A DNA stretch of 48,154 nt from Candidatus Omnitrophota bacterium. Its GTDB lineage: Bacteria; Omnitrophota; Gorgyraeia; Gygaellales; Profunditerraquicolaceae. The stretch covers positions 1 through 48,154 of the forward strand of contig JAPLLY010000042.1 of NCBI GenBank assembly GCA_026387315.1. Direction: 5' to 3'. Below, piece after piece: positions 40,083 to 48,014 of the stretch. The notes under the pieces were generated by a model. That model was given only the letters and a program-made list of their open reading frames with translations, was not told the DNA's origin and did not search any database. Position numbers and translations under genes: made by a program. Numbering within the stretch: the first letter of the stretch is position 1; every line of letters begins with the position of its first letter.

Positions 40083-41873
40083 ATGTTTAAAATAAAGTTA
40101 AGCGGTTTTTTTATTGTTTTTTTCCTAATTTTTACCGAACTATCTTTTTCTTTCCAAGATCAGCCTCAAGATCTTGCGACCCTGGTAATTACTAAACAAA
40201 AACAATTTCTTTTAAATACCTACACTACAGACCCTGATCAAAGTAACGCCTTTAATTATCAATCTAGCTTAGAGGATTTAAGTAGTTTGCCGGTAGATTT
40301 ACAGAGCCGGGCTAAGGCCTGCGGTATTCAGGCGGATTTTTCGCTGCGCGGTTCTACTTTCGCGCAGGTATTGATTTTGGTTAACGGCCAAAGAATAAAT
40401 GACCCGCAGACCGCGCATCATAACGCGGATATTCCTTTTACTAAAGAAGATATTAAGAAGATGGAAGTCATTCCCGGGGCAGGTTCTTCTTTATTTGGCC
40501 CGGATGCTATTGGGGGAGTAGTAAATTTTGCGCTGGCCGCGCCGCAAGAGAGAAAAACAGTTTGGGAATTTGCCGCAGGTAACCAGCGTAACGGCTATGG
40601 ATTATTTAGCATTAGTAATAAATTTAAAGATTTGGGTTTTAAATTTTCCGTTGAAGACGCCCAATCCAAAGGCTTTCGTTATGATACGGATTACAAGAAA
40701 TTTACAACTTCTTTAGGAGCGTATTTAGATTTGCCGGATGTTGGGGTCTGGGAAAATAATTTTGGCTATCAAGAAAAAGCGTTTGGGGCTTATGATTTTT
40801 ATTCTCCGGGTTTAGGCAAGCCTTCTTATGAATGGACTAAAACCTATTTATTAAACAGCAGCCTTGTTTTAAATAAGGAGGTTCTGTTGATCAAACCGAG
40901 TTTTCTCTGGCGCAGGCATTTTGATAAATTTGCGTATATTAGGACAATAGATAGTTATAATAATCATCATACGGATATGTTTACTCCAAGTATTTATTTT
41001 CAAAAAGATATGGGGTTATTTGGTAAAACTGGTTTAGGGCTTGAATGGGGCCAGGAGAGGATTATTTCTTCAAATATGGGCAAGCATACGCGTGATCATA
41101 AAAGTATATTTTTGGATGATAGCGTGGATGTTGGCCAAAGTTGGGATTTAGGTTTTTCTTTGCGCCTGGATGATTTTTCAGATTTTAATATGGAGTACAC
41201 CGGCTCTCTAAGCGCTAAATTCAAACTTACTAATGAGTCAGCTTTGAATTTTGGTGTTTCAAGAAATATACGCGCTCCATCGTTTACTGAACTCTATTAT
41301 AGCGATTCAACCACGATAGGTAATGCTGATTTAGCTGCTGAAAATGCCTGGAACTGTCAGGTGGGTTTTGAATATAAAGAAGAAGGGTTCTTATCCGGTT
41401 TGGCCATATTTTTACGACAGGAGAAAGAGATGATTGATTGGGTTAGATCTGACTCCACTGGGCGATGGCAGGCACGAAATTTTACTCGTGACAATGTTTT
41501 TGGGGTTGAGTATTCCTTGCGTAAAAAGATTAATCGGGTTTTGAGTTTGGATGCTAACTACACTTATACTGATAAAAGTATAGATAATCAGGGGTATCTT
41601 TATAAGTATGGCCCGAATTATGCCCAACATTTAATCAATACCGTATTTAATTTACAGTTGCCTTTTGGGCAGCAAGAGATAGGGTTTAATTATAAGAAAA
41701 GGCCAGGCCGCCGCGGTTGGTGGTTAATGAATTTTGGGTTAAATTATAATCTTACTCAAAACGCGAAGGTTTTCTTAAATTCAACCAATTTTCTAAACGT
41801 TGAGTATCAAGATATTGAGGGTATACCGCAAGCTGGCAGGTATGTTGAGGCGGGGCTAAGGTTAGAATGGTAG
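40083..41873 (+). CDS. TonB-dependent outer-membrane receptor
   Basis: A 596-aa outer-membrane transporter that takes up siderophores, cobalamin or similar ligands with energy from TonB. Signal peptide to about residue 24; TonB-box region LATLVITKQ; plug domain with ADFSLRGSTFAQVLILVNGQRIND and VIPGAGSSLFGPDAIGGVVNF; then about 22 strands of barrel ending in aromatic residue W (VEAGLRLEW), as needed for BAM. It resembles BtuB-type receptors most, but no cobalamin riboswitch is visible upstream and no TonB/ExbBD genes are here. Confidence 0.92.
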   Translation: MFKIKLSGFFIVFFLIFTELSFSFQDQPQDLATLVITKQKQFLLNTYTTDPDQSNAFNYQSSLEDLSSLPVDLQSRAKACGIQADFSLRGSTFAQVLILVNGQRINDPQTAHHNADIPFTKEDIKKMEVIPGAGSSLFGPDAIGGVVNFALAAPQERKTVWEFAAGNQRNGYGLFSISNKFKDLGFKFSVEDAQSKGFRYDTDYKKFTTSLGAYLDLPDVGVWENNFGYQEKAFGAYDFYSPGLGKPSYEWTKTYLLNSSLVLNKEVLLIKPSFLWRRHFDKFAYIRTIDSYNNHHTDMFTPSIYFQKDMGLFGKTGLGLEWGQERIISSNMGKHTRDHKSIFLDDSVDVGQSWDLGFSLRLDDFSDFNMEYTGSLSAKFKLTNESALNFGVSRNIRAPSFTELYYSDSTTIGNADLAAENAWNCQVGFEYKEEGFLSGLAIFLRQEKEMIDWVRSDSTGRWQARNFTRDNVFGVEYSLRKKINRVLSLDANYTYTDKSIDNQGYLYKYGPNYAQHLINTVFNLQLPFGQQEIGFNYKKRPGRRGWWLMNFGLNYNLTQNAKVFLNSTNFLNVEYQDIEGIPQAGRYVEAGLRLEW

Positions 41874-41890
41874 GGAGGCAGTAAAATCTA

Positions 41891-41934
41891 GGGGACGGTT
41901 CTATTTTTTAAATTTAAAAAATAGAACCGTCCCC
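41891..41934. repeat. family B perfect 44-bp palindrome
   Basis: GGGGACGGTTCTATTTTTTA and its exact complement, 18 nt after the receptor gene stop. Confidence 0.95.
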
Positions 41935-41943
41935 ATGTTTTTC

Positions 41944-41952
41944 TGTTATAAT
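41944..41952 (+). promoter_or_regulatory. extended -10 for mnmA
   Basis: TG-T-TATAAT (41944-41952), 7 nt before the ATG; no Shine-Dalgarno and no clear -35. The upstream sequence is the end of a family B palindrome. Confidence 0.55.
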
Positions 41953-41959
41953 AAAAACC

Positions 41960-43021
41960 ATGAAAAAGCGCGTAGTCGTAGCGATGAGTGGTGGGGTGGA
42001 TTCTTCAGTAGCCGCAGCTTTACTAAAAGAGCAGGGTTATGAGGTAATCGGCCTGACGATGTGTTTTAATCTGGCGGAAAAGAAGGGTAATAAACCTAGT
42101 TGTTGCGGTTTAACTGGGATTGAAGACGCGCGCCGGGTTTGTCAAAAGTTGGGGGTCCGGCATTATGTTCTAAATCTCAATAAAGATTTTTCCCGGGAGG
42201 TAATTGGCAATTTTTACCAGGAATATCTTTCTGGCCGGACACCTAATCCTTGCGTCCGGTGCAATCAATTTATAAAATTCGGTATTTTACTTAAAAAAGC
42301 AATTAATTTAGGGGCGCAATTTTTGGCTACCGGCCATTATGCCAGAATTGTAAAATCTCCGCAGGGGTACTTGCTTAAGAAAGCTAATGACCTTAAAAAG
42401 GATCAATCTTATTTTCTCTATTCGTTAACCCAGGCGCAGCTTAAACATATAATTTTCCCCTTAGGCAATTTTACTAAACCTAAAGTAAGGCAGTTGGCCT
42501 CTGATTTCGGGCTTAAGGTGGCAGAAAAACAGGATAGCCAGGAGATCTGTTTTTTACCTGACGGCAAATATGGCGATTTTATTAAAGCCAGGGGGCATGG
42601 TTCTGTTAAGCCGGGAAATTTTACCGATAAAAACGGAAATATCCTAGGGTTACATCGAGGGATAGCATTTTATACCATCGGCCAGCGTCACGGATTGAGG
42701 ATTGCCGCGGGTTATCCTCTCTATGTAACGCGGATTAATGCCCAGGATAATCGGGTCAGCCTAGGGCCGCGCCAGGAGGTTTATAAGAGTGAATTTATTA
42801 TAAAAGAAGGGCATTTTTTGGGCAAGCCTCCTAAAAAGAAGATTGAGATTAAAGTACGGATACGCTATAATCATCAAGAAGCGCTCGCAGCTGTTTATCC
42901 AGGCAGAGATAAACATAAAGTCATTTTTAAGCAGCCGCAATTTGCTGTAACTCCCGGTCAATCCGCGGTTTTTTACAATAAAGATACAGTTTTAGGAGGA
43001 GGGATAATCCAAAATGATTAA
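41960..43021 (+). CDS. mnmA: tRNA-specific 2-thiouridylase
   Basis: MnmA makes s2U34 in tRNAs for Lys, Glu and Gln. The 353-aa product has the PP-loop MSGGVDSSVAAALL, the catalytic Cys in GRTPNPCVRCN, TGHYARI, KDQSYFLYSL and the second Cys in DSQEICFLPDG. Length is normal. Sulfur probably comes from NifS upstream. Leaderless start as judged by the nearby -10. It overlaps nadA by 8 nt. Confidence 0.96.
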   Translation: MKKRVVVAMSGGVDSSVAAALLKEQGYEVIGLTMCFNLAEKKGNKPSCCGLTGIEDARRVCQKLGVRHYVLNLNKDFSREVIGNFYQEYLSGRTPNPCVRCNQFIKFGILLKKAINLGAQFLATGHYARIVKSPQGYLLKKANDLKKDQSYFLYSLTQAQLKHIIFPLGNFTKPKVRQLASDFGLKVAEKQDSQEICFLPDGKYGDFIKARGHGSVKPGNFTDKNGNILGLHRGIAFYTIGQRHGLRIAAGYPLYVTRINAQDNRVSLGPRQEVYKSEFIIKEGHFLGKPPKKKIEIKVRIRYNHQEALAAVYPGRDKHKVIFKQPQFAVTPGQSAVFYNKDTVLGGGIIQND

Positions 43022-43931
43022 AGAAGGCGAAAAATTAGCTGCTAAGATTAAAGAATTAAAGAAAAAGCGTAATGCCATCATTCTGACGCATAATTATCAA
43101 TTACCTGAGGTGCAGGATATCGCGGATTTCCGCGGGGATTCCCTGGAGCTTTCCCGGATCGCCGCTAAAACCGAAGCCGAAGTGATTGTTTTCTGTGGAG
43201 TTTATTTTATGGCAGAGACCGCCTCTATTCTTTCCGCGGATAAATTAGTAATTATGCCGGATGCATCCGCGGGCTGCCCGATGGCGGATATGATGAATGC
43301 TGATGATTTAAGGAAGCTTAAAGGAGAGCATCCTGGGGCAGCAGCGGTAGGCTATGTAAATACTTCCGCGGCGGTTAAAGCAGAATTAGATTATTGCTGC
43401 ACTTCGGCTAACGCGGTGGCGGTAGTTAACGCGTTAAAACAAGAAAAAGAAATAATTTTTGTTCCGGATAAATATTTGGCGGACTATGTTTCTAAAAAGA
43501 GCGGTAGAAAATTGATCTCTTGGCATGGATTTTGCCCTACGCATGTTAAAATATTGCCTGAGGATTTAAAACGGGAGAAAAAGTTTCATCCCCAGGCTAA
43601 GGTGATGGTGCATCCAGAGTGCCTGCCTGCGGTAGTGGCTTTAGCCGATGCCGTACTTTCTACCAGTCAGATGGCCAAATATGTCAAGGAAGATCCGGCA
43701 AAAGAGTTTATTATCGGCACGGAGTCCGGGTTGATCTATCGGCTTAAGCAGGATAATCCGGATAAAGAATTTTATTTAGCCAGTGAACGCGCGGTGTGTC
43801 CGAATATGAAACGCACTACGCAGGAAAAAGTGCTCTGGGCTTTAGAGGAGCTTAAAGATGAAGTCAGGGTTTCCGAAGAAATTAGAAAAAAAGCGCGCCT
43901 GGCTATTGAGCGCATGCTGGCGATTGTTTAA
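43014..43931 (+). CDS. nadA: quinolinate synthase
   Basis: NadA condenses iminoaspartate with DHAP in NAD synthesis and holds a 4Fe-4S cluster. The 305-aa product has ILTHNYQLPEVQDIADFRGDS, cluster Cys in FCGVYFMAETA, VHPECLPAV and ERAVCPNMKRTT, and the CTSANAV motif. TAGGAGGAGGG precedes the ATG inside mnmA. The partner genes nadB and nadC are not in the window. The stop lies against the left end of a family E spacer. Confidence 0.96.
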   Translation: MIKEGEKLAAKIKELKKKRNAIILTHNYQLPEVQDIADFRGDSLELSRIAAKTEAEVIVFCGVYFMAETASILSADKLVIMPDASAGCPMADMMNADDLRKLKGEHPGAAAVGYVNTSAAVKAELDYCCTSANAVAVVNALKQEKEIIFVPDKYLADYVSKKSGRKLISWHGFCPTHVKILPEDLKREKKFHPQAKVMVHPECLPAVVALADAVLSTSQMAKYVKEDPAKEFIIGTESGLIYRLKQDNPDKEFYLASERAVCPNMKRTTQEKVLWALEELKDEVRVSEEIRKKARLAIERMLAIV

Positions 43932-44084
43932 TGAACCCCGCACCTTTTAATGATTTGAATTAGACCTACGCGGTCTACATATATGTAGACCGCGTAGGTC
44001 TAATCCCGGCGGGAGAATCTAATTATTCAGCTATTAGAGGCATTCGTTTTAATGAATGAATTAAAAAAGAAGGTGCGGGGTGAA
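43932..44084 (+). repeat. family E spacer with family C inside
   Basis: Left end TGAACCCCGCACCTT (43932-43946) starts one base after the nadA stop. TAATGATTTGAA and a family C palindrome (43960-44003) follow, then CATTCGTTTTAATGAATGAA and the right end AAGGTGCGGGGTGAA (44070-44084) with the GTG start of the next gene. Confidence 0.88.
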
Positions 44085-44706
44085 TATTCCGGTTGTTTTT
44101 GAGGATGATTGGCTGCTAGTGGTGAATAAGCCCGCGGGATTATTAAGTGTTCCCACGCCTAAGCATGAAGCGCGTACTCTGACCAGCATTTTAAATCAGG
44201 ACGCAGGCGATAGGGGCCTAAAATATCGGTTGTACCCTTGCCATCGTCTGGATCGGGAAACTTCGGGGCTTTTGATCTACGCTAAAAGCAGAGGTATCGA
44301 AGCAAAGATGATCGAGGCCTTCAGGGATAAGCTTATCAGCAAGAAATATATCGCTTTTGTGCATGGAAAATTATCACAGCCGCAAGGCCTGATTAATTCT
44401 GCGATTGAAGGAAGAAGCGCGCTTACCAAATACAGGGTCATCCAGGAAAAAAGCAATTATAGCGTAGTAGAAGTCTCTCCGATTACCGGCAGAACTAACC
44501 AGATACGCATTCATTTTAAACATATCCAGCATCTTTTAGTGGGAGAGGATAAATTTGCTTTTCGTAAGGATTTTGCCCTGCGTTTTAAACGTATTTGTTT
44601 AGAAGCCCAAGAGCTTAACTTTAAACATCCGGTAACTGGCAAGGATCTAAAAATCAGTATTGATTTGGCGGCTGACCTGGAGAAATTTTTAAAAGAGCAT
44701 GAATAA
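44080..44706 (+). CDS. RluA-family pseudouridine synthase
   Basis: Isomerises uridine to pseudouridine in rRNA or tRNA. The 208-aa product has VVNKPAGLLSVPT, the catalytic Asp in CHRLDRETSGLLIYAK and SPITGRTNQIRIH. It lacks an S4 domain and is among the shorter members, like TruC or RluA. GTG start in a family E right end. It overlaps the PAP2 gene by 8 nt. Confidence 0.92.
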   Translation: MNIPVVFEDDWLLVVNKPAGLLSVPTPKHEARTLTSILNQDAGDRGLKYRLYPCHRLDRETSGLLIYAKSRGIEAKMIEAFRDKLISKKYIAFVHGKLSQPQGLINSAIEGRSALTKYRVIQEKSNYSVVEVSPITGRTNQIRIHFKHIQHLLVGEDKFAFRKDFALRFKRICLEAQELNFKHPVTGKDLKISIDLAADLEKFLKEHE

Positions 44707-45217
44707 TCTCGCCGATTTAGTTTTTATTTTTGGGGCAAAATATTTGTACTTGTTGGTAATCGTTATCGCTTTTGCCTGGTTTTTGATTCAACCTAAGCCT
44801 AGGAAGAAAGAAATCTTGATTATTGCTGGTATTTGCCTGCCGTTAGTTTTTGTTATTTCCAAGATTGTGGGCTATCTTTATTATAATCCGCGGCCATTTG
44901 TTGTGGGGCATTTTAAGCCTTTAATTTACCATAGCGCGGATAATGGTTTTCCGTCACATCATGAATTGCTGGTTTCGGCTATTGCGGCGATGATTTTTAT
45001 TTTTAGCCGGCGCATTGGCTTGGTATTGTGGATTTTGGCATTACTGGTGGGTTTTTCCAGGGTATATGCCGGAGTGCATCATCTGATTGATATTGCTGGA
45101 AGCATTTTAATTTCAATTGGTTCGGTAACCCTGGTTTATTTTTTTAGAAAATCACGGGGACGGTTCTGTTTTATATATAAAAAACAGAACCGTCCCCTAG
45201 ATTCTAAAGAAAAATAG
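44699..45217 (+). CDS. PAP2-family phosphatase with repeat-encoded tail
   Basis: An inner-membrane phosphatase, probably acting on undecaprenyl diphosphate or phosphatidic acid (BcrC/PgpB type). The 172-aa product has six short helices and the three PAP2 motifs: K55-x9-R65-P66, PSHH (85-88; PSGH is more common) and SRVYAGVHHLIDI. Residues about 153-172 (RGRFCFIYKKQNRPLDSKEK) are encoded by a family B palindrome and a following half, so the C-terminus is acquired. Catalytic motifs precede the tail, so activity need not be affected. Confidence 0.85.
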   Translation: MNNLADLVFIFGAKYLYLLVIVIAFAWFLIQPKPRKKEILIIAGICLPLVFVISKIVGYLYYNPRPFVVGHFKPLIYHSADNGFPSHHELLVSAIAAMIFIFSRRIGLVLWILALLVGFSRVYAGVHHLIDIAGSILISIGSVTLVYFFRKSRGRFCFIYKKQNRPLDSKEK

Positions 45218-45227
45218 AACCGTCCCC
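45156..45227. repeat. family B palindrome plus half-site at the PAP2 3' end
   Basis: GGGGACGGTTCTGTTTTATA with complement (45156-45197), then CTAGATTCTAAAG, then a further right half (AAAATAGAACCGTCCCC, ending 45227). The repeat supplies the PAP2 stop codon. Confidence 0.9.
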
Positions 45228-45273
45228 TAGTTTTAAAGAAGCGAAAACTAAAGATTTTAAAAGGAGATTAAAG

Positions 45274-46173
45274 TTGAGTATAATTGTATTAGGCACGGTA
45301 GCCCTGGATACTGTAAAAACACCTTTTGGTAAAAGAAGAGAGCTGCTGGGAGGTTCAGCCGCGCATTTTTCCATGGCAGCGCGGCTTTTTACTAAAGTGA
45401 ACCTAGTAGCGATTGTGGGCCGTGATTTTGGGCAAAAGCATACTTCTTTCTTAAGGAGTAAAGGGCTCAATCTTAACTCTTTGATTGTGGATAAGGGCAA
45501 AACTTTCAGATGGGAAGGCCAATATCAGGGGGATTTAAATTCCGCGCTTACTTTAAATACCCAGCTGGGTGTGCTTTCCGTATTTAAACCGCGCGTCTCG
45601 GAAGAGCAGCGCAAAATCGAAAATATATTCTTAGCCAATGTTGATCCGGATATCCAGGAGCATCTTTTAGCTAAGATGTATTCTCCAAAATTAGTGGGCT
45701 TAGACAGTATGAACTATTGGATTAATACTAAGCGCAAAGAGCTGATTAAATTACTTAAATCCGTAGATATTTATGTGGCTAATGATCAGGAAGCGCGCGC
45801 ATTAAGCGGCGAAACCAACTTGATCAAGGCAGCCAAGGGCCTGTGTTCTTTGGGGCCCAGGATGATCTTGATAAAAAAAGGCGAGCATGGGGTTTTATTT
45901 TACAATAAAAAATTTACCTTTTCCCTTCCGGCGTATCCGGTGGAAAAAGTAATTGATCCTACCGGAGCCGGAGATACTTTTGCCGGGGGATTTATGGGTT
46001 ATCTGGCTTGCGCGCGTAAGATTAGTTCTTGCGCCATCAAGAAGGCCTTAGCCTATGGGACAGTAGCAGCTTCTTTTAATGTGGAAGATTTTGGTTTGTT
46101 CAGGACCAGTAAACTTACCCGGGCTGATTTAGAAAGGCGTTTAGCTAAATTTAAGGATTGTTTTTCTTTTTAA
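45274..46173 (+). CDS. PfkB-family carbohydrate kinase
   Basis: A ribokinase-fold sugar or nucleoside kinase of 299 aa. GTVALDTVKTPFGKRRELLGGSAAHFSMAA is the substrate-binding N-terminus and VIDPTGAGDTFAGGFMGYL the anion-hole and catalytic Asp motif. ANDQEARALSGE and ILIKKGEHGVLFY are also typical. TTG start, supported by AAGGAG (45261-45266) at 7-nt spacing. The substrate cannot be named from sequence. Confidence 0.9.
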   Translation: MSIIVLGTVALDTVKTPFGKRRELLGGSAAHFSMAARLFTKVNLVAIVGRDFGQKHTSFLRSKGLNLNSLIVDKGKTFRWEGQYQGDLNSALTLNTQLGVLSVFKPRVSEEQRKIENIFLANVDPDIQEHLLAKMYSPKLVGLDSMNYWINTKRKELIKLLKSVDIYVANDQEARALSGETNLIKAAKGLCSLGPRMILIKKGEHGVLFYNKKFTFSLPAYPVEKVIDPTGAGDTFAGGFMGYLACARKISSCAIKKALAYGTVAASFNVEDFGLFRTSKLTRADLERRLAKFKDCFSF

Positions 46174-46216
46174 TCGGAGCGCAGAAATCGACAGTATAAC
46201 AAGCCTTGCTGACTTT

Positions 46217-46252
46217 CAACAGTAGGGGAGGTTTAAACCTCCCCTACTGTTG
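46217..46252. repeat. perfect 36-bp palindrome with GGAGGTTTAAACCTCC core
   Basis: CAACAGTAGGGGAGGTTT followed by its exact complement. The central 16 bp equal those of the palindrome at 23393-23422; the arms differ. It lies between pfkB-like and yqeY-like genes. Confidence 0.9.
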
Positions 46253-46309
46253 TGGGAATGACTAATTGGTATTGCGCGGGTGTTGTCTAGGTAGACAAGG
46301 AGGGTGATT

Positions 46310-46762
46310 ATGCTAGCAGAAAAGATTTTTAATGATTATAAAGAGGCAATGAAGGCCAGGGATAGCCTAAAGAGCTCAGTTTTAAGTTTCCTGCGCGCAG
46401 ATATGTTGAATTTGGCTACGGCTAAGAAAAAGGATAAACTTGATGATCCAGAAATAATTACGGTGATCAGGAAGCAGATTAAACAACGCCAGGATTCTAT
46501 TGAGCAATTTACCAGCGGCGGCCGCCTGGAGATGGCGGATAAAGAAAAAAAAGAATTAGATATTTTAAAAAAATATTTACCTGCCGAGCCGTCAGTTGAG
46601 GAGATTAAGCGGTTAATTGAAGAGGTGGTTATCGCGCTTGAAGCCAACGGCCTAAAAGATATGGGCAGGGTAATGAAAGAATTGTCGATTAAACTCGCCG
46701 GAAAAGCTGATGGCAGGTTAGTCAGCGGCCTGGTAAAACAAAGGTTAAGCCCGCCCTCCTAG
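46310..46762 (+). CDS. GatB/YqeY domain protein
   Basis: A 150-aa protein of the YqeY family, related to the C-terminal tRNA-binding part of GatB. ARDSLKSSVLSFLRADM, RKQIKQRQDSIEQFTSGGR and KKELDILKKYLPAEPS are family blocks, and the end GRVMKELSIKLAGKADGRLVS is the usual GKxDG...V motif. ATG 46310 follows AAGGAGGG at good spacing; GTG 46304 overlaps that site and is rejected. Function of YqeY alone is not known for certain. Confidence 0.92.
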   Translation: MLAEKIFNDYKEAMKARDSLKSSVLSFLRADMLNLATAKKKDKLDDPEIITVIRKQIKQRQDSIEQFTSGGRLEMADKEKKELDILKKYLPAEPSVEEIKRLIEEVVIALEANGLKDMGRVMKELSIKLAGKADGRLVSGLVKQRLSPPS

Positions 46763-46786
46763 AATAGCAGGCAATAAAATTTAAAC

Positions 46787-47980
46787 ATGTTCTCTTCGTT
46801 AAAAGTAAAATATTTCCGTATTTATTGGCTGGGTATGTTTGTATCCCTGGTTGGCACCTGGATTCAGACCGTGGCGCAGAGCTGGTTGGTATTTCAACTT
46901 ACCAACTCGGCTTTTCTCTTAGGGGTGGTGGGTTTTTTAGGTTCAATTCCGATATTTATACTTTCCTTATTCGGAGGAGTTTTGGCGGATAGGATAAATA
47001 AAAGAAATATACTAATTTTTACCCAAGCCGCTTTTATGTTTTTGGCATTTTTATTGGCAGTGTTAACCCAATTTAAATTTATTACGCCAGCGCAGATTAT
47101 GTTTATCGCCCTGCTTAATGGGGTGATTATGGCTTTTGACGCCCCGGCCAGGCAGTCGATAGTGGTGGAGCTGGTAGGCAGAGAACATCTTTTTAACGCC
47201 ATTACTTTAAACTCGGTGGCTTTTAATTCTTCGCGGATTATTGGCCCGGCGATTGCTGGTGTGTTAATTTCGATAATCGGAATGAGTGGGTGTTTTTATT
47301 TAAATGGAATTAGTTTTCTGGCGGTAATTATCGCGCTTTGCTATATTAAGTTTGGCAAAAGCATAGTGCGTAACAATAATTCCGCGTTAAGAGATATTAA
47401 GGAAGGGTTGATTTTTATCAACCGCAATCGGCTTATTTTAGCTTTAGTCAGCGTGGTCGCGGGGATGAGCCTTTTCGGGATTTCTTATATCATACTTATG
47501 CCGGTTTTTGCCAGTCATGTGCTCGGCGTGGGGGTGAAAGGTTTGGGGGCGCTCATGTCCAGCACCGGGATCGGGGCGCTAGCCGGGGCTTTAGGTTTAG
47601 CCAGGCTAGGCAATTTTAGATTTAAGGGCAGGCTTTTAATTTGGTCGGTATTTTTATTCTCTGTTTCTCTAATAGCCTTTTCATTATCTAAAGATTATCT
47701 TTTATCTATTTTTGCTTTAATTTTTGTAGGTTGCTCGAGCGTTATTCCGATTGCTTTAGTGAATACCTTATTGCAAATTAATGTGCCGGATGAATTTCGC
47801 GGCAGGGTGATGAGTTTGTTTATGATTACCTTTGCCGGGATTGTGCCGTTTGGGAATTTAATTTCCGGAACCCTGGCGCAATCCTGGGGGGTATCGGCAG
47901 CTCTTTTTTTCTGTGGTTTAGCCTGCCTGGTATTATTTATATTGATTAATTTTTTGTTTCCGGGGCTGAAAGAGTTATAG
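46787..47980 (+). CDS. MFS exporter (EntS-like)
   Basis: A 397-aa major facilitator with 12 membrane helices. The start FRIYWLGMFVSLVGTWIQTVAQSWLVFQLT, GGVLADRINKRNILI (loop 2-3 motif) and NVPDEFRGRVMSLF are typical of the EntS/MFS_3 branch, which exports siderophores or drugs. TAAAAT at 46775-46780 lies 6 nt before the ATG and no Shine-Dalgarno is seen. The substrate is open; a link to the TonB receptor 5 kb upstream is speculative. Confidence 0.88.
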   Translation: MFSSLKVKYFRIYWLGMFVSLVGTWIQTVAQSWLVFQLTNSAFLLGVVGFLGSIPIFILSLFGGVLADRINKRNILIFTQAAFMFLAFLLAVLTQFKFITPAQIMFIALLNGVIMAFDAPARQSIVVELVGREHLFNAITLNSVAFNSSRIIGPAIAGVLISIIGMSGCFYLNGISFLAVIIALCYIKFGKSIVRNNNSALRDIKEGLIFINRNRLILALVSVVAGMSLFGISYIILMPVFASHVLGVGVKGLGALMSSTGIGALAGALGLARLGNFRFKGRLLIWSVFLFSVSLIAFSLSKDYLLSIFALIFVGCSSVIPIALVNTLLQINVPDEFRGRVMSLFMITFAGIVPFGNLISGTLAQSWGVSAALFFCGLACLVLFILINFLFPGLKEL

Positions 47981-48014
47981 CGCGTATCTGGCCGCGTAAT
48001 ATGTGTGCGCAGGA

